A DNA stretch of 64,000 bases, taken from contig NRSV01000039.1 of assembly GCA_002286855.1 (NCBI GenBank), positions 186,001-250,000 of the forward strand, in the 5' to 3' direction. Each line of letters starts with the position of its first letter. Positions within the stretch are counted from its first letter, which is position 1. A program made the translations under genes and the position numbers. This DNA is from Bipolaris cookei. Taxonomy: Eukaryota; Ascomycota; Dothideomycetes; Pleosporales; Pleosporaceae. Shown one piece after another: positions 21,628 through 34,200 of this stretch. The notes beneath the pieces are model-generated. The model searched no databases. It had not been told where the DNA came from and saw only the letters and a list, made by a program, of their open reading frames with translations.

Positions 21628-23520
21628 ATGCTGATGGACATGTTGGCCGCCAATCCCCCCACCGCCACAACTAATGCCTTCCTTCACAAGCCACTCTCCC
21701 TCCTAGGCTCCGTCTTGCGGGGCCAAACTCCCTCCCCTGACATGTCCACAACAACACACAAAAACCCCCCGGTTGACCACTCTTCCTCTCGCCCTGCTTC
21801 TGCCGGCAGCGACACCACTGCCGACAAGGTGAAAAAGCCCTCGCGCCGCTCAAAGACGTCCTACAACATTGCCCGCCCCATAAACACTCGCTCAAAGCGC
21901 CACGTCCACCTCCAGTTACACCAGGTCATTACCTCGCAGCGCCCCAAACCCGCCTACGACGTCGTCCCCTTCTCCCTCCTCCCTCAGCGCTCCACCCGCC
22001 GCCTTGCCCACCTCTTCAACACGAGGGAGCGATTAGGCCCCCACGACCTCCTTGTTGTCAAGGCCGGAGCATACACCTCGCAAGATGAGCAGGAAAAGTC
22101 GTGCCACGATGACTGGGCCTCGCGCGACGTCGTCGGCGTCCTGAGCACGCGCAAAAGCGACAACGGCCTTACCGAGTCAACCGACATCTGCATTAGCGAT
22201 AGCTTCAGTCGCTGGTCAGTCACAGACATGCCCAATGGAGGCTACGAATTCACCTCTACCGATGAGCATGCTGTTGCGCTCAAGGCACGCTGGGTGCTCA
22301 AGCCTGCGCATGCCCGCCGCATCTCGGCCTCGACATTCACCGCCCCCGCGCCAGAGGACAAGAAGTTCACCTTTAGCACAATCAGCTCCGACTCGAGGCG
22401 ACATCCCATCATTGCCACAATGACACGCAGCCGCATCGACGTCATGGACACATACACCATCCCCTCGGTCACCTCTCCTCCAACCCCAAACGTATCCTCG
22501 TACACTCAGTCGCCTACAACACCTCTGAGCATCGACTCCGATTCCTTTGCCGATGCCCTTGCCGAAAAGCTTCCCATCGAGACCAACGAAGCCCTCCGCA
22601 ACCTCATACTAGTGTCTGGCGTCTGGCTTGCTTCAAGAGAGTTTGCCTCGGACGGCTCCAGCCTAGCGACCATTCCAACTCTGACTCACAGCAGTTCAGT
22701 CCGCCAGGCCGCTCATCGTGCATGCTCAATGTCTATGCTCGAAGGCCCTCGCTCACCATCGCCAGCTTCAACAGTCGAAGAGAAGTGTCGTTCATTTACA
22801 CGAATGTTCAAGACCAGTGTCGAAGGACTGTACCATGCATACGTTGATGCTCCTCCCTCCCCTGCTTCCACTAAAACAGCGGTCAAGGCCTCCCCAGTAG
22901 TCACAACACGCTCACGGAGAGCAAACTCGACTGGCACTGCTATCCACAGTATCACTGGCAGTGCGAGAAAGAGATATGGGCTAGCTTTCGAAGATGAGAC
23001 TCTGGTGGAAAGTACAGAAGAACGCCAGATGAAACGCAGCATAGAGTTACTTCGTATTAGAGAGCTACAGCCGCCTTCTCCCATAGAACGTCCATCTGTT
23101 GAGACATCTCGACCCTCTCTCAACCAGCTTCCTTCTCCTATCATTATACCTCCTTCCCTAGTAGAGCCGGCCTCGCCTGCACCGTTGCTCGACTCGCCCT
23201 TGCTCTCCCCGCCTCTCCCAGACACAAAGCGACCACGAAAGATGCAATCTACCTACGCACCCATTATGACAACTGGATTGTGGGATTCTGGAGTTGTTAA
23301 AGGCTCCGGTCTAAAGAAACGCCCTACCAGCATGTTTGTCATGAATGAAAAGAAGCGCAAGCAAGAGAAGAAGGACGAACGAAGTAAGAGCAAGGATTCA
23401 AAGATGAGGAAGAGCGAACAGACCAGCGATCACGGCATGGGGGTTAAACGGAAGAGCGACTGGTATGTGTATAAGATCAAGCTTCGCTTTAAAGACATGT
23501 TCCACAAGGAGAGGGCTTAA
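21628..23520 (+). CDS. Conserved fungal protein of unknown function, largely disordered
   Basis: A single 630-codon exon. I do not recognise a named family. A folded segment is likely at about residues 90-230 (PYDV-like start AYDVVPFSLLPQRSTRRLAHLF, then GPHDLLVVKAGAYT, and SRWSVTDMPNGGYEF ... ARWVLKP), followed by Ser/Pro/Thr-rich sequence with several SP and TP sites. A short conserved-looking piece, NEALRNLILVSGVWLASREF, lies near residue 325, and TTGLWDSGVVKGSGLKKRPTS near residue 550. The tail is highly basic and ends in WYVYKIKLRFKDMFHKERA, an amphipathic stretch. Likely nuclear from composition only. The start could also be ATG 21634 (M3). Confidence 0.75.
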   Translation: MLMDMLAANPPTATTNAFLHKPLSLLGSVLRGQTPSPDMSTTTHKNPPVDHSSSRPASAGSDTTADKVKKPSRRSKTSYNIARPINTRSKRHVHLQLHQVITSQRPKPAYDVVPFSLLPQRSTRRLAHLFNTRERLGPHDLLVVKAGAYTSQDEQEKSCHDDWASRDVVGVLSTRKSDNGLTESTDICISDSFSRWSVTDMPNGGYEFTSTDEHAVALKARWVLKPAHARRISASTFTAPAPEDKKFTFSTISSDSRRHPIIATMTRSRIDVMDTYTIPSVTSPPTPNVSSYTQSPTTPLSIDSDSFADALAEKLPIETNEALRNLILVSGVWLASREFASDGSSLATIPTLTHSSSVRQAAHRACSMSMLEGPRSPSPASTVEEKCRSFTRMFKTSVEGLYHAYVDAPPSPASTKTAVKASPVVTTRSRRANSTGTAIHSITGSARKRYGLAFEDETLVESTEERQMKRSIELLRIRELQPPSPIERPSVETSRPSLNQLPSPIIIPPSLVEPASPAPLLDSPLLSPPLPDTKRPRKMQSTYAPIMTTGLWDSGVVKGSGLKKRPTSMFVMNEKKRKQEKKDERSKSKDSKMRKSEQTSDHGMGVKRKSDWYVYKIKLRFKDMFHKERA

Positions 23521-25068
23521 TTGCGAATATGCCCTCCCAGTCATGACCTTATACTATGGTCTACAATTCTTTTCATTACATTGGGGTGGAGTTTTCCTGG
23601 AGTATTTGGGCATGGTACAGTATTTTCCTTCTCTTTTCATTTCACAACGACTATGAGCAGAAGCAGGCTGGACCTGTTGGTTCGGGCTTCTTCGTCCAAT
23701 CGCTATTTTTACTGTATACTACGCTCTTCTTACTTTCTAACCTGTAGATACCTTTGCCTCTTGGGCCACCTAGATTAACGTCACTCCCTTCCAATTTTTT
23801 CATTTATTTTGGTTAGGTTAGGAAATTCGCAATTTCTTGCGCCAAATACAAATTATTCAAAATCATCATGATTGGACATACTCATTCGCTCGACTTTTGT
23901 AAATAGCACCGATAGTATCTCCGAACTCTACCTAGCGCTCTTTTTTTGGATCTGTCTTTATTACCTTATGCAGTGGGTGGGCGATCCCCTCGACCAAACT
24001 TTGAGCTAGGATCATGCCAGTGAGACGGTGCTTATCCTAGTCCCAGGGCTCCATTACCCGTCCCTCTTCAACCATGCCTGTTTTGGAATACAGACTAAAA
24101 TCAACATTGGTGTTTATGTGGCCCGGAGAACCGGACATTAGTATCCGAGATCCGAGAGGCTTTTTTTTAGAGTTTTCATTCCTTTACAGGCCATGTGCTG
24201 TATACTACTAGTGCTAGTATGAGCACTTGTGGACATCTTGACATCCGGTTCGGCCGAGTGGACTGTGGATGAATGGAGGAGGGAAAATCCGAGATGCCTT
24301 CTTGCTTTGCTCATTGATTTGCCGAGTCGGGATCATGTGCAATGTTACTTGCTGAGAAGATATTGAGACGAACGCTTTTTTCTTGGCATGTTTCTACTGA
24401 TAAGCACAAAAAGGTTCGATGGGCTCCAGCAGTATTACGATTGCGTGTTGCCGTTTGCCATTATCGATGTTAATGTCTTGACCTTGCTGGGAAGGGGAAG
24501 AGCCACGCAACTTCTGTCTGTTCGACTGATAAAAGGGAATGGTGCTCTACCCCTCACGGTTGCTAACCTAGTGTTTTGTATTCGAAGCTGCAGCTTGGGT
24601 TTGAATGTCGCGCTCACCTTTGGCATGTGAAAGGTGTACCAGTGGCTACTATGCAGCGGCTGCTATCGTTGCAGACCTTGACGCCCTTCATGCCATCACC
24701 CCTCTCTGTCGCCATTACATTCAAAACGCAATCTATCACAGCTCTCTCATCGTCTTGCTTTTCACGATGTACGTTGTGGTGCTCGTGGTTCACTGCAATA
24801 CAACTCGTGAACTCCTAAAAGCCCCGCACTAGCGTCCGACTAGCGTGCCTTCCCCTGCAGCGTCTCGCTTTGGCAACGCAAACGCGTAAACACTGACCCT
24901 AATGTAGCAAAACACGCCTTCACATTCAACTTCATCGTCACCACGCCTTCCTTTCGTCTACATTCGTTGCGTCTTGCCCGTGTCTTGTTGCTCAAACAAT
25001 CACGTGTGACGAGTGTTTTTTTCCTTTCACCCTTATCCCCCGTTCTGGGGACTCGACTTTAGCCCACC
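23521..25068. other. Intergenic region upstream of topoisomerase II
   Basis: About 1.5 kb with no gene I can support. Short open frames at 24388-24832 overlap in several frames and have no family features. The last 200 bp are pyrimidine-rich and form the TOP2 promoter/leader. Confidence 0.4.
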
Positions 25069-28000
25069 ATGGATGACTCCCTAATGGACGACTCCGTATT
25101 CGACGAAGGCGCGAGCTCTGACTTCGCCCCGCCCGCAAAGCCCGCCAAAATCACCAAGGCAGCGGCGAAACCAAAGGCACCCGCCACAAAGAAAGCAGCT
25201 GGTCCTGCAAAACCTCGAAGCAAACCCCCCAGCGCCACTGCAAAGCCAAAAGCGAAGGCTGCATCTAGGAAAAAGGCAAAGGCCGACTCAGACATTGACG
25301 AGAACTCAGACGTAGACATGGATGAGGATCCTATAGACGACGATGAGTCGCTGCTCGCAGATACACCACCAAAGGCCAAAAAGGCACCAGCCCCCAAGAA
25401 GCCGAGCGGCAAACCCCTCGCAGATATTGCCAATGAGAGCTTTGGTGGAGATGGCGACGACGAGCCAGCTGCAAAGCCCAAGAAGGGCGGTGCCAGCAGC
25501 AAGTACCAGATGGTGAGTATTGCAATTGCAATTGGCGAAATACCGACCAACACAATCACAGTTGACGCACTTGGAACACATTATGAAGCGCCCTGACACA
25601 TACATTGGTTCCGTAGAACGGCAAACGGACAAGATGTGGGTGTACAACTCAGAGAGCGAGTCGATGGAATACCGCGACGTGTCATACGTCCCCGGCCTGT
25701 ACAAGATCTTCGACGAGATTCTTGTCAATGCTGCCGACAACAAACAAAACGACAAGAATATGAGTGAGATTAGAGTAACCGTTGACCGAGAGAGTGGCGA
25801 GATTTCCATCAGGAACGATGGCAAGGGAATTCCAATTGAGATTCACAAAGTGTGTTGCCTATGACCTTCTAGAATTACCTGCTGACTCGGTTAGGAACAC
25901 GGCATATATGTACCAGAGATGATTTTTGGTCACCTCCTCACCTCGTCCAACTATGACGACGACCAACAAAAAGTCACCGGTGGTCGCAACGGTTACGGAG
26001 CCAAGCTCTGTAACGTATTCAGTACCGAATTTACAGTCGAGACCGTCGATTCGAAACAGAAGAAGAAGTACAAGCAAACATGGACGGAGAACATGAGCAA
26101 GATGGGCAAAGCCAAGATTACCGACATCAAGGCGGATGATTACACCAAGGTCAGCTGGAAGGCCGACTACGCTAGGTTTGGCATGCAGGGCATCGACGAC
26201 GATTTTGAAGCCATGGTCAAACGCAGGACCTACGACATGGCCGGTACGCTACGGGGTGTCAAGGTTTACCTTAATGGCGAGCGCATCAAGATCACATCAT
26301 TTGCCAAATACATGGAAATGTACACAAAGTCCATCTCGCGCGACCAGGGCAAGAGCGAAGATGACAAGGAGAAAGATGCTATCATTACTGACAAGCTCGA
26401 ACGCTGGGACATTGGTTTCGCCGTTTCCGATGGATCCTTCAACCAGGTATCCTTTGTCAACTCAATTGCGACAACATCCGGTGGTACGCACGTAAACCAC
26501 ATTGCCGACCAGATCGTCGACAAGCTCATGGCCATTGTCAATAAGAAGAACAAGGCCGCTGTCAAGCTCAAGCCTGCACAAATCAAGAACCATCTTTTTC
26601 TGTTTGTCAACTGTTCTATTGTGAACCCCGCCTTCACGTCTCAGACAAAAGAGCAGCTTACTACCAAGCCTAGCCAGTTTGGCAGCAAGCCTGTCCTCAG
26701 CGACAAGTTCCTAAATGCCATTGCCAAGACCGATGTCATTCAGAATATCATGCACTTTGCTCAGCAAAAGGCTGACCAGATGATGAAGAAGACCGATGGC
26801 AACAAACGTAACCGAATCAGCAACGCAAAGCTGACCGATGCCAACAAGGCAGGCACCAAGGACGGACATCTTTGCACTCTTATTCTCACTGAGGGTGAGT
26901 CGGCCAGTGTGCTTGCACTTGCTGGACGTGCTGTTGTCAACCAGGACTTGTTTGGTGTCTTTCCACTTCGTGGTAAGCTTCTCAACGTCCGTGACGCCAC
27001 GGTTGATCAGATCATGAAGAACGCCGAGATTCAGAACATCAAGAAATTTATGGGTCTTCAGCACAAGAAGGAGTATACGGTGGCAGACATCAAAAGCTTG
27101 CGTTACGGTCATCTCATGATCATGACGGATCAAGATCACGACGGTAGCCATATCAAGGGTTTGCTCATCAACTTTCTTCAATGCCAGTTTCCGAGCTTGC
27201 TCAAGATCCCGGGCTTCCTGCTGGAGTTCATCACGCCCATTGTCAAGGTCTGGAAGGGCGACCCCAAGAACCCACGCAACATGAAGAGTTTTTTCTCCAT
27301 GCCAGAATACGAGGAGTGGAAGGAACAACACGCTCATGAAAAGGGCTGGGATCACAAGTACTACAAGGGATTGGGTACCAGCGACATTCCCGATGCCCAG
27401 ATTTACTTCAAGGATCTCGACACACATATGAAGCGCTTCCAGGTTATGCGAGAGGAGGAAGAAAAGCTCATAGAATTGGCTTTCTCGAAGAAGAAGGCAG
27501 ATGCTCGTAAAGACTGGCTACGTGACTTTGTACCAGGTCAGCATCTTGACCTGACCACTCCGGACATTTCCTATGACGATTTCGTCAACAAGGAGTTGAT
27601 TCTGTTTTCCATGGCTGATAACGTGCGATCTATCCCGTCCGTTATTGATGGCCTGAAGCCCGGTCAGCGCAAAGTGATGTACACTTGCTTTAGGCGTAAC
27701 ATCAAGAAGGATGTCAAGGTGGTTGAGCTTGCTGGTTCAGTCTCCGGATCTACAGATTATGCTCACGGAGAAGCTTCAATGCAAGGCACCATTGTCGGTC
27801 TGGCACAGAATTTTGTTGGAACCAACAATATCAACTTCTTGGAGCCCAGTGGTAACTTTGGTTCTCGTCTCAAGGGTGGTGCTGATGCTGCCAGTGCCAG
27901 GTATATTTACACCCGTCTGTCACCATTCGCAAGACGCATCTTCCATCCCCACGATGATGCGTTGTTGAAGTATGGCGAATCCGATGGCAACAAGATTGAA

Positions 28001-30362
28001 CCGGAGATGTACGTACCCATTCTGCCTACGATCCTCATCAACGGTTCCAGTGGTATTGGTACTGGTTGGAGTTCTGAAATCCCCAACTTTAACCCCATGG
28101 ATATCATCGAGAACATCAGGCGTCGGATGCAACCAGGTGCTACCAAAGAGGATATGACTCCTATGGTCCCCTGGTACAAAGGCTTCACCGGAACGACCAC
28201 TGTGCTTGGTCCTGACCGCTACCAGTTCACGGGCACTGTTCGACAGACTGGTGATAACGAGATTGAAATTACTGAACTTCCTGTTCGCTACTGGACCCAG
28301 GACTTCAAGGAGAAACTTGAGGAAATCATTAAGGCGGAAAAGGGTCCCTCATTCATCAAAGACTACATCGACTACAACACCCCAGATCGCGTCCACTTTG
28401 TCATCAAAATGGAGGACAAGTACATGACGGCCGCTCTTGCTAAGGGCCTCGAGGAGATGTTCAAGCTATTCAAGCCACAAGCTACCAGCAATCTTGTCGC
28501 ATTCGATGCCCAAGGACGTATTCACAAGTACTCGACCGTCCTTGACATTATTGAAGAATTTTACCACATCCGTCTGCGGTACTACGAGAAGCGAAAGCAG
28601 CATCAACTTCAAGTCATGGAGAAGGAGCATCTCAAGTTGACGAACCAAGCCAGATTCATTCAGATGATCATCGATGGAAAGCTTACGGTTTCCAAGAAGA
28701 AGAAGGCTGTCCTTGTCCAGGAACTCAAGAAACTTGGCTTTACACCCTTCCCCAAGGTCGAAGATGCGAAGAATGCTGGCGAAGAGGAAGATGCCCAGGA
28801 TGATGAGTCAGACGAGACTGAAGTCGAAGTATCCGCCAACGACTACGACTATTTGCTCGGCGTAAGTACTCATACACCTGAAAAGTGTGTCAAATGCTAA
28901 TAGTTTACAGATGGCCATTTGGTCTTTAACTCAAGAGCGTGTCGAAAAGCTCATGAAGCAGATTGGCGAGAAGCAGGCAGAGATCGACACCCTTATCAAC
29001 CTTTCACCCAAGGATATCTGGAATGTTGACCTTGACGCATTTATGGAAGAATGGAATGTCCAGCAAGAAGAAGAGATAAAGCGCAAGAAGAAGATTGCTA
29101 GCATGACCCGTCGCGCTTCCCAGAAACTCGGCATTGCTGGAGGTAAGGGTACCAAGGGAAAGAAGAAGAGAAAGATGGATGGTTCTGACTCGGACACTTC
29201 CGACTCGGACTTTGGCCCGGTTAAGAAGAAGGCAAAGCCCAAGAAAGAGGGGCTGCTCAGCTACCTTCAGCAAGAACCTGTCAAGAAGCTATCAGCGGCA
29301 GAAGCTCTCAAGAGCAGTAGCGCGTTCGGCTCCACGGTACAGCAAAAGCAGGGTACGCTGCTTTCACATCTTGTGAAGAAGGAAGCGACGCCGCAAACCG
29401 ATGGGGCGTCAGATAGCAGGCCAGGCACTGCAGATTCAAAGCCAGCACCTGCGAAGCGGGGTCGCCCTGCTGGTGCGAAGGCTATCAAGAAAAACCCGGT
29501 TCCTTCAGATGATGAAGACTCTGATGTCTTTGCTGCAGTAGCTGCGGAAGCCGCCAAGGAGCCTGCCAAAGCTGCTGCCCCAGTTCGGGCTGCTCGAGGC
29601 GCGACCAAACAAGCGGCCAAATACAACCTCGGTAGCGACTCTGACGATGATGGCGAGGACCTCCTTGGCGACGTCAGCAGCATGGTCAAGACAATCGGAT
29701 CTGGTACAAACGGCGTCCCAATGTTTAAGACGACTACTGTGGCGCGGCCAGGTAGCAACGGCAACCCTCGATCCGGCAGTTCGGCTGGCGTTAAAAAGAA
29801 TAGCATTGTTGATGTGGACGGTGACACTACTAACTACGAAGGTCTGATGCCTCAGTCTTCACCACAGCGCCCTGCTCCTCGAAATGTCAATGACACTATC
29901 ATGAGCTCGGACGATGATGACTTCAATCTTAGTGTCAAGAAGCCATCTACGACTAAGTTGACAGCTAGACCCGCTCCGAAACCCAAGGCGGCTGCTGCTG
30001 CTAAAACTGTATCAAAACCTAAAGCCATTGCGAAGAAGTCTGCCGCTCAGAGCCCAGCAGCGAAGGCTTACGCGAAGAAACATGGCAAGGACGCAGGAAC
30101 AGGCAAGACCGCATCTAAGAAGAAGAAGGCTGTCGATTCAGATGAAGACAAGGACATGGAGGACGCAGAAGATCTTGCCAATGATCTACTGTCAGACGAA
30201 GATGAAGACGAGCCAACTCCCAAGCCAGCTGCACGCGCACCTGCCGCTCGGCCTGGTCGCAGAGCTGCTGCTAAGCCGGCCAAGTACGTTGTTAGTGATG
30301 ACGAGGCCGACTCGGACGATGCGTCTGAGCCTAGCTTCGATGACGACGAGGACAGCGAGTAG
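25069..30362 (+). CDS. TOP2: DNA topoisomerase II
   Basis: Exons 25069-25512, 25562-25849, 25895-28861 and 28911-30362 give 1716 residues; the three introns are only 45-49 bp and all fall between codons. The enzyme passes one duplex through a double-strand break to decatenate chromosomes. After an acidic/basic N-terminal extension of about 145 residues comes the ATPase region (IMKRPDTYIGS, DEILVNAADNKQND, GRNGYGAKLCNVFS). The TOPRIM metal-binding part follows (LILTEGESASVLALAGR and MTDQDHDGSHIKGLL), then the breakage-reunion domain with catalytic Tyr at about residue 916 (SARYIYTRLSP). The C-terminal 480 residues are Lys/Ala/Pro- and Asp/Glu/Ser-rich, as usual for the regulatory tail with nuclear localisation signals and CK2-type sites. 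Confidence 0.97.
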
Positions 30363-31120
30363 ACTGATTAGCTTGCTGGAGGTCTCTGTGTACATGTGAG
30401 AAAGTGGTGGGTTGTTTGATACCCGGATTAGTCAATGGCGTTTTTTTCTGAGACCATGGGGTGATATACAGCTACGGATGTAGTGCTTCACATGGCATTT
30501 GGTGTAGCTTCTTCATAATATGGGGTTTCTACGCAAGCGCATATATTATATTCCATTCCGCTATATACGCGTAGTTGAATTCATGCGCTTTTTCATATCT
30601 CACGCACTTGTTTTTGTATAGTGACCCAGTCCTATGGTGAGAAATTGCAAGAAGTGTGTGCACAGTAAAGGACATGCCGGTTACATGGGACTGAATCTTA
30701 CCAGCTGCACATTTCTACAGCCTCAGTATTAGAAGCAAATCTGTCATTGTGACGACATATTTTATACTATACTGCAGAGAAAGCACACGGAGTCCAGACC
30801 TTAATAGACGCTTCCAGACTACCCACGTGTGCATGCAATACAAAGCCAGCTCATTCACATACCCGCTCACCCACTCTCCTTCATTAGCTCTTATAGTGCC
30901 AAAAAAACACAAATATCTTTTTGCTCCGTGCCCTTGAGAACTTGCACACGCATCTCGCCTTGCTGCATAAATGACGGCCACGTTGGAGGCAAGAAAGGGA
31001 AGGGGAAGCAAGGACCAAGAGGATTTGGGGGAGTGGAGAGCAGCCACGTTTGTAACCATGATAACATTCTTGGGCTTCCCTCATGGTGATTAGGTGCTTG
31101 TGTGTGGTCTTGGACGGGCA
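30363..31120. other. 3' flank of TOP2, no gene seen
   Basis: AT-rich DNA with overlapping short frames on both strands and no recognisable product. Confidence 0.4.
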
Positions 31121-31255
31121 ATAATGTGCAGACTTGTTATCAGTCAGTTGGATCGACAGACTGAAAACCTGTACAAGGCTAGTTTCCATCCAAGTTTTCC
31201 TGTTTAAGTTTTCAGTCTGTCGATCCAACTGACTGATAGCAAGTCTGATAATGGG
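31121..31255. mobile_element. 119-bp foldback (hAT-like MITE) with 40-bp TIRs
   Basis: The 40-bp arms 31129-31168 and 31208-31247 are inverted copies matching at 39 of 40 positions (the mismatch is T versus C, still a G-U pair in RNA), around a 39-bp spacer. The arms start with CAGACTTG. Immediately outside are ATAATGTG (31121-31128) and ATAATGGG (31248-31255), an 8-bp duplication with one mismatch. Outer CAGA and 8-bp duplication resemble the small element at 5268-5335, although the inner sequences differ. A transcript would form a near-perfect 40-bp hairpin, so a small-RNA precursor is an alternative reading. Confidence 0.7.
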
Positions 31256-34200
31256 GCAGGTTAGAGCGAGGCAAGAAGGGTGTATGGGCATAGATAGAAG
31301 TGGCTTGTTACGGTATTTGTGCAATTGGAGACTAGGTATAATAAGAAAATGGGATAGTGAGGCTGAGTGGTAGTGTGAAAAGTGATACATTACTTGTACC
31401 ACGGGGAAGGGAGTGCTAAGAAAAATGGGGGGCGGAGTGGAGAATGGAAGTTGTCCATGGACGGGCTAGAATTTGTTGGTTGTGCTCGATGTCATGAGCT
31501 TCCCTTTCCACTGTGCGACAATGGTGTGTGTATGTGGCGGAAGCACAGCCTAAGGGTTTCGGACAGAGGGAAGCTTGAGGCAGAATGACAAATAGTGGTT
31601 TGCGAGAAATAAGAGCATCGGAACTCATATGAGCAGCGATAGCGTATAGATAAGTGAGTGTTTGGCAAAAAAAAAAGACATGAAAAGATAGGTGTGTATT
31701 GGTGTGTGTTGCGCAGGCAGGTACATGCGATATTTGGAATATACAAATATATGGTGGGGATATCAGTGACATGAAGAAGAAGAGGAAAGGGAAAAGGAAA
31801 AAAAATAGTGAGGCATACTAAATTTTGCCCTATTTTGCTTCCAGGCCTGTCTGGGCCCTTTCTTCCCACTCTGTCTAACCCGGTTCTTGTGTTGCAAAAG
31901 ACTCGCACCATGACACCTGTCAGAGCTGTCAGAAACATGCCAGTCCTGTTCTATTGGTACGTTGTTTAGCCAGAACCATCCATTGTACTACATTGTCCTC
32001 TTTCTGCGCATCTGATCCAGAGCAAAGCCTTGGAAAAGGGGGCCGAGATCCGCCGTCCGGATTGCCAAGCACACTGTGTGCATGCAAGTTCCTATATATG
32101 CGTAGCTTTTTTTTCTTACTCTCAAATCATTCATAGTATATGGGTTCCAGTCGATGGAAGATCTCGCTCCGTGTCAAATTATGGGAGGCTGTCTTGTACA
32201 TTGCAAAGGTTTCCCAGGTCAATGGAGTCATGTTCGGGCACTACTTTAGCCTTGTGTAGGAGATGGGGATCGCTAGGCAGGCCATCCGTGTCTCCGTTGA
32301 CCCAGGAAATGAACATCGTGGATGACTGTAATGCCGGTAACGGATACCTATCGTAAGTAGCACTTGTACGAAGAAGGACGGGGCCAGACCTCATCGTCTT
32401 ACTTGATTCAACCCTCCCTTTTTCCATCATCGAGCGGATGCACTCGCATCTGTGACGTATTAGGATACCTCAGAGGTTCTATATGGCTACTTTCATTAAT
32501 AGATATGCGGGCTTGATCAGACAAACCCCTGCGTGCAGATAGTATTGTAGTTCGTCCCACCCTGCAGAAAAACGCTACAAAGCTTGAGTTCATCGTCGCA
32601 ATTGTCCTATAGAGCCTACCCCAAGAGACGGGAGGTTCGCCTTCGATTATGGCACATCTCGCGGTACCCCCACGGAACGTGATATGTTCAAGAGTCTGGT
32701 CCTTTGTGACGCCTGCGAGCAGTTGTTCCTGGCGTCACAGCGGGACTAGGTTCCTCAATGCGGCAAGCCGGAGACGATGACCCAGATACACTCTTGAGCA
32801 ATATTCAGCGTAAATACGAGCTAGCCGTACTCATAACTCAAGGAAAGAGCAATCGAGAACATGGTCATGCAGGCGTGATTTAGTGGGGCAGTGTGTTGAT
32901 TGCATTCAAGGCATGCGTCTCGCTACTACGTACGCTGCGCGGGGCTCGTCTCAACGCGCCACCCGACGGGCACGAGGAATGGAGATCTTGACAACCTCGT
33001 CGCACGATATGCTGTAGCAGCGATGTCAGCGCGTCGTTTGAGCTCAGTTGCAAAGCTGAGCATGTTGTAACATAAGCTTGAGACGCTGTGAGCAGACCCT
33101 CTATGCGTACGTATTGCCCCGCTGTGGCACGCTCCTACAGGCATCCCACGCAAGAAATTTACATTGAACGAAGCAGTCTAGACAGCCAAAGTAACTTTGC
33201 AGTGTTGTAGGCTTTAGAAAGGCCGTGGTGTCTGCTCGTTACAATGCTCCGAAGAGCAAGCAGAGATAGACAAGCATGAGAGGTTGTTGTTATAACGAGA
33301 AGTTTGTATACGTATATATGTAATCATTTTCGGGAATGTTGAGCGACTCTTCTCAGTGTACGTGTCTACACCGAATCTTTGAATGGCTTCAAAGGATTTC
33401 CTCGGTCTAGATTCATTGATGCGATTTAGCAGACTTCAGCCAACCTTGAAAAAACCCGTTACATAGAGACGCTGACCTTGCAGCCAAGAAGATGCACATT
33501 CTCGCATCGATAGTGTTGGAGACATCCAATAGTTAGAGCTGTGCCCTCTTGCACAATACTGGTGTGTATCCAAGCACGGAGAGTTTAGTACGTTATGGAA
33601 AGTAGGGTATATTGCCCTCGACAGATCAGGCCATGTGAATACACCTTACGAGGTAGGGGCAATAAGACAGCTCCACAAACCGCGCATATGTGTGGGAGGA
33701 AGCCCGTAGACTGGGTGGATCACCACCTCAAAGACACTAGCACATAACGTCAGCTGTTCCGGATTCGTGCTGGTAAGCTATTCGCCCTAGTTTTGTCTAA
33801 GACATTGCTTCATTTACCGCTCAAACCACATCTCAGGAGACGCTATCTTAAGTCTGGTACAATGGGGGTAAACTTTGTAAAGATGAAGTGCTCGGTCACA
33901 CAAAGTTGTCTTACTGTTTCTTGGTCGAGACAGCAGCATTGGACTCGAGTTCGATAAGCATTGAGAAATGCTGCCGGTCAATCGTCCTGCCTTTGGCTAT
34001 GTTCGTCACTCAGCTCACAGCCCGTACTTGCCTCACAGCGGCAACACCCGAGCTGCCCCAGGTTACTTGGACTGCCTGTCATCCTACATTGGCGGCTTCT
34101 GTGTAACCAGCGGAAACGGAGAAATTCTGCTGGACGCATGGCTACAGATTGTGCATGTGCATATCTTACGTAGTCTGGCCCTGTGCGAATGACCCCGTGT

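Noticed and set aside
33020..33086. tRNA-like stretch with GAGCTCAGTTGC and GCGTC/GACGC ends
   Set aside because: No T loop GGTTCRANNCC and no anticodon stem can be built.
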